From assembly GCA_030611625.1 (NCBI GenBank), contig JAUWPK010000155.1:1-8183 (forward strand): a DNA stretch of 8,183 nucleotides, written 5' to 3'. A program made the translations under genes and the position numbers. The notes beneath the pieces are model-generated. The model did not search any database, was not told the origin of the DNA, and worked only from the letters and a program-made list of their open reading frames with translations. Of this stretch, positions 1 to 5,177 are shown piece by piece. Each line of letters begins with the position of its first letter. The stretch's first letter is position 1. The stretch comes from Promethearchaeum sp. (GTDB taxonomy: Archaea > Asgardarchaeota > Lokiarchaeia > Sigyniarchaeales > Promethearchaeaceae).

Positions 1-2
1 AG

Positions 3-947
3 TTAATTTAATAAATTGTAATCTTCACAAGTATAATCTTTTTTTATTTTAACATCCCCTTCAATAAAATGGGTAGCAAATTGCCCACAGTTAGAACCAA
101 TTTCATTTTCTTCCCAATTTCCAATGCTGATCATAGTCTCATATCCTAACTCCTCAAACTCGCGCTTTAAAATAAAATCTTTCATATTTTCTTTTGTTAT
201 TCCAGAATTAAGTTTATGTTTTAAAACATTTGAAGTTGGATTAAGGGGAGTTAATTTGATGAAATATTTTTTAGGATCAAAGAATTCTGCAATGATTTTT
301 GGTTCTATAATTGAGTCACTAGCGACAGCAAAATTTAATGTGATTTTACGATCTCCAGGTTGATACCATTTATTTCCAAATTCTGCGATTTCTTGAAATG
401 ACCAAATTTTTCCCGGGATCCATTTATGCCTAAAATCTGGATCAGTTGAATGAATTGAAAACTGCAATTGAAATTGACCTTTTGGATAAAAGTCGTTCTT
501 AATCAAAATTAGATCGTTCAGGAATTTCTTTGAACTATTGGGTGCAACTGTACTCATACAGGGCATTAATCCAGGAGCATCATAAATTTTAGGGAGTTCA
601 CGTAGTAATTCAAGCACATGTTCATTTAATGTCGGCTCTCCCATGCGTGCAAATTGAATTTTAAATTTTGACATCGTGATTTTTTTATCAGGAAAACGTG
701 GGGAGATCATATGATCGATTTGAGCCAACATTCCTTCTTTTGAAATGCGTCCAAAAAAATATTCGCCAGCATCGCACATCAAACAACCTAAGGGGCAACC
801 GTATAAAGTGGATAAAATCAAAACCCATTTTTGCTCTCGGGTAACTGGAGGTTGCACACTCTCAACAAATTCAATGATCTTCCCATCATATCTTGCAATA
901 TAAAGAATTGCTAACTCTTCTTTCCCATATTTACCTAAAATTTCCAT
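3..947 (-). CDS. RlmN/Cfr-like radical SAM protein, short form without N-terminal domain
   Basis: A 314-residue protein that binds a [4Fe-4S] cluster and S-adenosylmethionine through CxxxCxxC (C51, C55, C58). The rest follows the RlmN/Cfr order. RMGEPTLN at 101-108 matches the RlmN GMGEPLLN block, STVAP lies at 132-136, and SIHSTDPDFRHKWIP at 164-178 matches the RlmN SLHAPND...VP block. TPLNP lies at 233-237, and NCGQ at 286-289 carries C287, which aligns with the methyl-carrier cysteine (E. coli C355). Known RlmN enzymes methylate C2 of A2503 in 23S rRNA and of some tRNAs. This protein is shorter: the N-terminal accessory domain is nearly absent, and the position of the resolving cysteine (E. 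coli C118, seven residues before the first cluster Cys) is I44. So the family is clear but the reaction is not, and it may not be a rRNA methylase. It starts at ATG 947 with no SD and ends at TAA within the window, so it is complete. Confidence 0.8.
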   Translation of the reverse strand: MEILGKYGKEELAILYIARYDGKIIEFVESVQPPVTREQKWVLILSTLYGCPLGCLMCDAGEYFFGRISKEGMLAQIDHMISPRFPDKKITMSKFKIQFARMGEPTLNEHVLELLRELPKIYDAPGLMPCMSTVAPNSSKKFLNDLILIKNDFYPKGQFQLQFSIHSTDPDFRHKWIPGKIWSFQEIAEFGNKWYQPGDRKITLNFAVASDSIIEPKIIAEFFDPKKYFIKLTPLNPTSNVLKHKLNSGITKENMKDFILKREFEELGYETMISIGNWEENEIGSNCGQFATHFIEGDVKIKKDYTCEDYNLLN

Positions 948-964
948 TTTTAAACAAAAATCCT

Positions 965-976
965 AATAAATTTATG
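965..976 (-). promoter_or_regulatory. Possible TATA-type promoter for the radical SAM gene
   Basis: On the minus strand this reads CATAAATTTATT, centred about 23 nt before the ATG at 947. That spacing fits an archaeal TATA box with a leaderless transcript, and no SD sequence precedes the start. A second TATA-like stretch (TTTTTATAAC, about 1003-1012) would instead give a leader of roughly 30 nt. In such AT-rich DNA neither can be called firmly. Confidence 0.35.
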
Positions 977-1058
977 ATTCCAAACCTATTAAGTAAAAAA
1001 AGTTATAAAAAGCTTATTTTTCACTTAAGATTTAATGGGTATTTTGATAAAGGTAAAG

Positions 1059-1091
1059 AAAAAAACTTGCTCTAACCCAAATGATTAGAGC
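1059..1091 (-). terminator. Hairpin plus T-run terminator after the C13 peptidase gene
   Basis: Read on the minus strand, GCTCTAA (1091-1085) pairs perfectly with TTAGAGC (1075-1069) around a 9-nt loop. After AAG comes a run of seven T (1065-1059). The hairpin begins 17 nt past the stop codon at 1109. The arrangement resembles a bacterial intrinsic terminator, while archaeal RNA polymerase can stop on the T-run alone. It separates the peptidase gene from the radical SAM gene. Confidence 0.7.
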
Positions 1092-1108
1092 TGAGAAATA
1101 TCAAATTT

Positions 1109-2821
1109 TCATTTCTTTTTTATTCTAAAAAACATTGAACTCACAAGAGATAATCCTACTCCAATACCTGCTCCAATGAGATATGGTATATAATTAAAAT
1201 TCAATATTGAACTATTTGAAAATTCAACAAAAACTGAAGTTTGAACCCGATTACCAGATTCATCGATTGCAATTGCCGTAATATTATGAATACCATTTAC
1301 ATGCTTACTTGAATCCAAACTATATACTGCTTCAGGATATGGATAATATGAAGGCATATTAGTTTCATTCAATAATTTCCCATCTAAAAGAATTTGGATC
1401 TTATCAAGAGCCTGATCATCATCTCCTTTTGCTGTTATATTTATTGTATTACTAATATTAAGATGAGGCGTTGGATTGGTAATAGTTATTGTTGGCGGAA
1501 TTTGATCTGGTGGAGCTTTACCATTTTCATTAATCGTTATAACAGAAGGTACCATTTGTGCAACAATATTACTTTCGGTTTTTGCCATGAATGTTATCCT
1601 ATAGTCACCCTCCGGTTCACCAAAATAATTTTTTAATCCATCAAGATTAAGTAAAGCGGAGTAATTATATGATCCCGCTTCTACTGTACTTAGTGTAAAA
1701 TTAATATCAAAGAAACTATCTGCGTAGAATTGTTCAGGGAAGTATAGTATTTCTGGATCATATGGATCATCGGGATCTATTATTGGAATGGGAGGTGTCC
1801 ACTCAGGAGGGGTTATTATTGCCCGAACATATTTTATATTTGTGTCATTATTTTTAATCATAATTGTGACTGGAAGAGTTCTAAGATTTGTCGTTACAAA
1901 TTGTCGTATAGGGCACATTTCGATAGTGAGCCAAGGTGCAAGCAATAACGGGGGATTAATATGCGAGTTTAGAGCATCGTTTCCATCTCCCCCATTGGGC
2001 AAATATCCAAGAATATTCGTTTCATGCCCAAACTCATCATGATTATCGTCTATCCAGGGTTTTTGGGAAGAAAATAAACCAGCAGCAACAACATTTGCTC
2101 TTGCATTTTCAAATGCTTCTCCAATTGAATATCCTACAGAAATTGAAGACCAAAATGCCTCGGTAAAAACTGCTGTTGTTCGATCAGCAGTTGGGTAAGA
2201 ACTATGTTCACTATCCGTAGCACAAACAACAATTCGATTGTCTTTACTCACAGGGTTTATAAAGCTTCCAGCACGACAAGCTTCATAGACTATTACAGAC
2301 CGGGTCATTCCTGTTGCAGCTTCAAGATTATCAAGATATGTATTCAGGGAAGAATCACCTAAATTTGGCCCCGGAAGGCTCATCCTGTTTGTTCCGCCAT
2401 GATCGAAAAGAAAAATTCCCAATCCAAGAGAAGAACTCACTTTATCAGCAGCCCATGTTTCTATCGCATATTGAATATTTGTTTTTTCTGATGTAGCTGT
2501 TGCTCTACTAGGGAGAGAACCGTCCCAGTCTTCTGCCAAATAATAAATCTTACTTTCTGCATATCCCAAACCTCTTAGGATATCATATACCTCATCGCAT
2601 CCATTTTCTATACTATAATACAATGAATGATCAGATTCCCTATCACCCGCAACTATTATCCATGCATTTATATTAGCATTAACAGCCGCTTTGGGCAAAG
2701 AATCCACGTTTATATAAGTTCCCACATTATTCAAAGAATTAACGTTGAATACACTTACAGAATTTATCAAAAAAACCATTAGTAGAAGTGTTATGAAAAC
2801 TTTAGAATTAATCTTTCTCAT
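1109..2821 (-). CDS. Secreted, membrane-anchored C13 (legumain-type) cysteine peptidase with Ig-like domain
   Basis: A 570-residue protein. Residues 1-25 form a signal peptide (basic start, then a hydrophobic core at 8-25). Residues 50-270 are a clan CD peptidase of family C13 (legumain/GPI8). AWIIVAGD at 53-60 is the first strand; FLFDHGG at 137-143 gives catalytic H141; VIVYEACRAGSF at 176-187 gives catalytic C182, close to the legumain EACxSGS motif. Residues 290-435 are beta-rich and resemble no family I can name. Residues 440-535 look like a bacterial Ig-like domain starting PPTITITNP. A transmembrane helix at 545-565 and a basic RIKKK tail would hold it in the membrane with the peptidase outside. 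Family members cleave after Asn/Asp or act as transamidases; the substrate here is unknown. Eight N-glycosylation sequons (N325, 374, 386, 455, 461, 485, 513, 536) all lie outside the peptidase domain. It is a stand-alone gene with its own promoter and terminator. Confidence 0.85.
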   Translation of the reverse strand: MRKINSKVFITLLLMVFLINSVSVFNVNSLNNVGTYINVDSLPKAAVNANINAWIIVAGDRESDHSLYYSIENGCDEVYDILRGLGYAESKIYYLAEDWDGSLPSRATATSEKTNIQYAIETWAADKVSSSLGLGIFLFDHGGTNRMSLPGPNLGDSSLNTYLDNLEAATGMTRSVIVYEACRAGSFINPVSKDNRIVVCATDSEHSSYPTADRTTAVFTEAFWSSISVGYSIGEAFENARANVVAAGLFSSQKPWIDDNHDEFGHETNILGYLPNGGDGNDALNSHINPPLLLAPWLTIEMCPIRQFVTTNLRTLPVTIMIKNNDTNIKYVRAIITPPEWTPPIPIIDPDDPYDPEILYFPEQFYADSFFDINFTLSTVEAGSYNYSALLNLDGLKNYFGEPEGDYRITFMAKTESNIVAQMVPSVITINENGKAPPDQIPPTITITNPTPHLNISNTINITAKGDDDQALDKIQILLDGKLLNETNMPSYYPYPEAVYSLDSSKHVNGIHNITAIAIDESGNRVQTSVFVEFSNSSILNFNYIPYLIGAGIGVGLSLVSSMFFRIKKK

Positions 2822-2825
2822 ATTA

Positions 2826-2850
2826 ATTTAACATTGGTTCAATGTTAAAT
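2826..2850. promoter_or_regulatory. Perfect 11+11 bp palindrome, candidate operator of the C13 peptidase gene
   Basis: ATTTAACATTG (2826-2836) and CAATGTTAAAT (2840-2850) are exact reverse complements separated by three bases. The element ends 5 bp before the ATG at 2821 and covers the place where transcription should start if the TATA-like box at 2856-2866 is used. Its length and symmetry suit a dimeric winged-helix or TetR-like regulator that would block transcription start. The mRNA could also fold it into a hairpin that hides the start codon. No regulator gene is in the window. Confidence 0.6.
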
Positions 2851-2855
2851 CTACA

Positions 2856-2866
2856 TATTAATAAAT
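2856..2866 (-). promoter_or_regulatory. TATA-like box for the C13 peptidase gene
   Basis: The minus strand reads ATTTATTAATA here, centred 40 nt before the ATG. Transcription would start near 2836, inside the palindrome, giving a leader of about 15 nt without an SD sequence. The rest of the 120-bp gap (2822-2941) shows no reading frame or clear terminator for the gene upstream. Confidence 0.4.
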
Positions 2867-2941
2867 GTGTTACAAATAATCCATAAGTTTTACATTTTTT
2901 ATTCTTGATTCGATGCACTCTTTCCAATACATTGATAATTT

Positions 2942-3862
2942 TCATTCATTTTTTTTTCGAAAAAATGGATTTCGAGTGATTTTCATAGCAGATTTAACAC
3001 CATCCCCCATGGAAATAGAGATTTGCCGATAATGTTTATTTTTTACATCTCCAATAAAATATAAATGGGATAAATTTATGGAGTTTCTATAGATTTTATA
3101 TAATTCATCAGAAAGAAAAGTTATATTTGGAGATCTACCAACAGTAACAAAAATCAAATCATAATATCGGGTTTCTTCTTTAGATTCTCTAATTGCTTTC
3201 AGCTTAATTTTATTATTATCTTCTATAAGTGACTTTAGTTTAATTTTTTTTATAATATTGATATTAGAATTATCTTGCGCGCGTTTTTGAAGCAAAGGTA
3301 GACATTTTGTTTCTTCGGAACGTTGTAATATATCAATTTTAACTGGAAACTTAGCTAAATTTAAAGCGTAATCATATGCAGCATCCCCAGACCCAACAAT
3401 TGCGATAGATTTTATTGTATTTTGATAAGAAAAATTAAATATATCATAGTTCAGGAGGTTTTTTTCCAATAATTCGGTTTCTCCAAGTAAATTGAGTTTT
3501 TTTGGAATGGTACCTGAAGCAATAATTAAAAATTTTGAGTAATATTCTCCATTTTCACACTTTATATGAAACATTTCATCGCCATTCTCTTTACTGATAT
3601 TTTGAATATTATCTTTTGTAAATTGAATTGATAAATTCTCGAAATGCTGTTTTAATAAAGATACGAAAGTTTGTCCAGAGACTCCATTAGGAAAACCCAA
3701 TAGATTCTCTATATTATTTGCGTTATTTGCAATTCCTCCAAATTTTTTACATATTATTTTAAAATCTATGTTTGATCTTTTCAATTGTATTGCACAGGCG
3801 ATACCTGCTGGCCCACATCCAATAATAATTACAGAATAATAATTTTGATTTGATTTTAACAT
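2942..3862 (-). CDS. Thioredoxin-reductase-like NAD(P)H flavoprotein lacking the redox CxxC
   Basis: A 306-residue two-dinucleotide-domain flavoprotein of the low-molecular-weight thioredoxin reductase type. GCGPAG at 15-20 is the FAD Rossmann motif and ASGT at 115-118 follows the family pattern. GSGDAA at 157-162 is the NAD(P)H Rossmann motif, with R181 shortly after the second strand as a possible 2'-phosphate contact. FIGD at 269-272 is the C-terminal FAD motif. Where true thioredoxin reductases carry CATCDG, about residues 132-146, there is LLNYDIFNF with no cysteine, and no CxxC occurs anywhere. So it should not reduce thioredoxin by the classical route; ferredoxin/flavodoxin-NADP reductase or another NAD(P)H:acceptor activity is more likely. 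I chose the ATG at 3862 because GGTGAT lies four bases before it. An upstream in-frame ATG (3874) and TTG (3880) would overlap the preceding gene, with no better SD seen. Probably the last gene of the operon. Confidence 0.8.
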   Translation of the reverse strand: MLKSNQNYYSVIIIGCGPAGIACAIQLKRSNIDFKIICKKFGGIANNANNIENLLGFPNGVSGQTFVSLLKQHFENLSIQFTKDNIQNISKENGDEMFHIKCENGEYYSKFLIIASGTIPKKLNLLGETELLEKNLLNYDIFNFSYQNTIKSIAIVGSGDAAYDYALNLAKFPVKIDILQRSEETKCLPLLQKRAQDNSNINIIKKIKLKSLIEDNNKIKLKAIRESKEETRYYDLIFVTVGRSPNITFLSDELYKIYRNSINLSHLYFIGDVKNKHYRQISISMGDGVKSAMKITRNPFFRKKNE

Positions 3863-3863
3863 C

Positions 3864-4511
3864 CTAATCACCATTGACAATTTTAGCTTCTAAACACTCT
3901 GCAAACCCATGTGCTAACGAAAACATTGTTCCTTTATGTAATATTTCGGTATAAGTTGCAGTTCCATCAATAATATAGAAAACTTCAAAATTTCTCATGA
4001 AAGCTTCACGAGCTGTGGATTCACAACATAAATGCGACATCACACCGGTAATTAATACTTGTTTAATTGCTTTTTTTCTGAGTAACTCTTCTAATTTTGT
4101 GTTGATAAAGGCGCTGTATTTATTTTTAATTAAAATTTCACTGGATCCTATATGTAAATCTGTAGATATTGATGATAATGGATCATCTAAGGATATTGGA
4201 GATTTCCACCACTTTAACATTAGATCTTTTTCATCCTCACTGTTAATATGACGCGTAAAGAAAATCGGACGATTGTGATTCTCAAAATATTTAATAAGAG
4301 AATTGATGATCGGAATAATAACTTTGCTAGATGGTATATAAGCATGGGAAGAAGGAGATAAAAAAACATTCTGCATGTCTAATACGAGTAACGCAGAATT
4401 TTCTATTTCAAAATGAAATTTCTCATAATCTCGAATTTTGTTTAATTCATTTTTCCATTCTTTATTTTTTTCTAGAAGATTCTCAATTGTTAGATATTCT
4501 TCTTTTATCAT
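3864..4511 (-). CDS. Isochorismatase-fold cysteine hydrolase
   Basis: A 215-residue protein of the isochorismatase-like cysteine hydrolase family (nicotinamidases, carbamoylsarcosine amidases, isochorismatases). The triad can be seen: D45 in LLVLDMQ (41-47), K131 in IKNKYSAF (128-135), and C162 in GVMSHLCCESTAREAF (156-171). The GVMSH stretch before C162 normally holds the cis-peptide that shapes the oxyanion hole. It has the cysteine nucleophile, unlike true isochorismatases such as EntB/PhzD, so an amidase-type hydrolysis is more likely; the substrate cannot be read from sequence. The Asp-bearing strand begins near residue 39, after an N-terminal extension of about 35 mostly polar residues, longer than in compact family members. 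It is probably cytosolic, as there is no signal peptide. It starts 41 bp after the SCP2 gene without an SD, so an internal leaderless promoter is possible. Its end runs into the TrxR-like gene. Confidence 0.85.
   Translation of the reverse strand: MIKEEYLTIENLLEKNKEWKNELNKIRDYEKFHFEIENSALLVLDMQNVFLSPSSHAYIPSSKVIIPIINSLIKYFENHNRPIFFTRHINSEDEKDLMLKWWKSPISLDDPLSSISTDLHIGSSEILIKNKYSAFINTKLEELLRKKAIKQVLITGVMSHLCCESTAREAFMRNFEVFYIIDGTATYTEILHKGTMFSLAHGFAECLEAKIVNGD
3867..3872 (-). promoter_or_regulatory. Ribosome binding site that decides the TrxR-like start
   Basis: GGTGAT on the minus strand matches the tail of archaeal 16S rRNA (anti-SD AUCACC) and stands four bases before the ATG at 3862. It lies inside the last codons of the upstream hydrolase gene, whose TAG stop (3866-3864) is two bases from this ATG. 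This implies translational coupling. Confidence 0.65.
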
Positions 4512-4532
4512 TAATATGAATAATTCAATTGT

Positions 4533-4548
4533 TTTTAATTATTTTTTC
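4533..4548 (-). promoter_or_regulatory. Possible internal promoter before the hydrolase gene
   Basis: The minus strand reads GAAAAAATAATTAAAA, an A-rich stretch followed by a TATA-like core about 25-30 nt before the ATG at 4511, which has no SD. This would make the hydrolase and TrxR-like pair separately transcribable as a leaderless mRNA. It is weak evidence, because the whole gap is AT-rich. Confidence 0.3.
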
Positions 4549-4552
4549 AAGA

Positions 4553-4894
4553 CTATAATTTATCTAACTTTTGAAGTTTCATTAAAACAGGCATTTTAGC
4601 TTTTACTTTTACCTTTTTCTGTTGATAGGCTTTCATCCCAGTGATTTCTTTCCTAGTTATTGCTAAAAATGTATCAGAATCCATCTCATATCTTATTTCA
4701 GGATTGGAAACTTCTCCTTTTTCTAATTCTTCGGGAATCCCATTCGTCAATTTAATATTCCAATGTTCATCCTTGTCTGGAAAATAATATTGCATTGTTT
4801 TATTCCAATTTTTAAACGATGACTTGATTTTCTCATTTAGAAATTTCTGCCGCATGATGTTTAATGCATCAATAATCTCTTCTGTTGTTGACAT
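4553..4894 (-). CDS. SCP2 (sterol carrier protein 2) domain lipid-binding protein
   Basis: A 113-residue protein consisting of a single SCP2-type domain. Residues 1-35 hold an amphipathic helical start, followed by strands with WNIKLTNG (45-52) and EIRYEMDSDTFLAIT (66-80). The region 81-112 (KEITGMKAYQQKKVKVKAKMPVLMKL in part) is the typical family end, where a 'G..DG..A...GK.K..GD......' pattern is usual. SCP2 domains bind fatty acyl, sterol or other apolar chains in a tunnel and carry them between enzymes or membranes; archaeal ligands are not established. There is no signal peptide or membrane helix, so it should be cytosolic. AAGGAG (4910-4905) precedes the ATG by 10 nt. It follows the ferredoxin gene by 20 bp, so it is almost certainly in the same operon as the flavoprotein and ferredoxin. 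That suggests it handles their lipid substrate. Confidence 0.8.
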   Translation of the reverse strand: MSTTEEIIDALNIMRQKFLNEKIKSSFKNWNKTMQYYFPDKDEHWNIKLTNGIPEELEKGEVSNPEIRYEMDSDTFLAITRKEITGMKAYQQKKVKVKAKMPVLMKLQKLDKL

Positions 4895-4914
4895 GTTTAA
4901 TTTTCTCCTTTTAA

Positions 4915-5175
4915 TTATCCATGGGTAAATCTAACCCCTGTTCCTCCCTTCGGATCACCAAATATAATTGCGTCTGCAGAGCAGATATTCCAACAAGCAC
5001 CACATTCAACACAATCTTTTAAGTTTGTGGGACGATATATTTTCCCATCAGCTTTCCATACATCTCGAGTACAAAATTTAGCACATTGACCGCAACCAGT
5101 ACATTTTTCTTCAATAACTTTGATAAACTCGCCTCGTTCTCCTGAATAATAATCAACTTTCATTTCAAATTCCAT
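4915..5175 (-). CDS. FixX-like ferredoxin with two intact [4Fe-4S] motifs
   Basis: An 86-residue ferredoxin with two complete CxxCxxCxxxC motifs: C25, C28, C31, C35 and C55, C58, C61, C65. The second motif (CVECGACWNIC) and the tail (DPKGGTGVRFTHG, 74-86) resemble the C-terminus of FixX and of ETF:quinone oxidoreductase (CLECGTC ... YPRGxxGVxFRxG). Unlike E. coli FixX, the first cluster motif is also complete, so it should bind two clusters. It likely passes single electrons to the flavoprotein encoded just upstream. The ATG at 5175 lies two bases after that gene's stop and is served by AAGGAGGG inside the upstream gene, so the two proteins should be made together. An alternative reading is the ferredoxin partner of archaeal geranylgeranyl reductase; the tail favours a FixX relationship. 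It is cytosolic. Confidence 0.85.
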   Translation of the reverse strand: MEFEMKVDYYSGERGEFIKVIEEKCTGCGQCAKFCTRDVWKADGKIYRPTNLKDCVECGACWNICSADAIIFGDPKGGTGVRFTHG

Positions 5176-5177
5176 TT

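Noticed and set aside
893..1075. A 60-codon plus-strand frame reaching into the gap before the radical SAM gene
   Set aside because: It overlaps the radical SAM start and lies over that gene's promoter region and the T-run of the C13 terminator. Its composition is that of AT-rich non-coding DNA, with no SD.
2942..3862. Calling this gene thioredoxin reductase (trxB)
   Set aside because: The CxxC needed for thioredoxin reduction is absent, so the symbol would mislead.
3863..3880. Upstream starts (TTG at 3880, ATG at 3874) for the TrxR-like gene
   Set aside because: They add only six or four residues before the FAD motif, overlap the hydrolase, and have no better SD. The ATG at 3862 has GGTGAT at good spacing.
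3864..4511. Calling this gene isochorismatase or nicotinamidase
   Set aside because: The Asp-Lys-Cys triad fixes the fold family but not the substrate, and the metal-binding DxHxxH-type motif of nicotinamidases is not seen.
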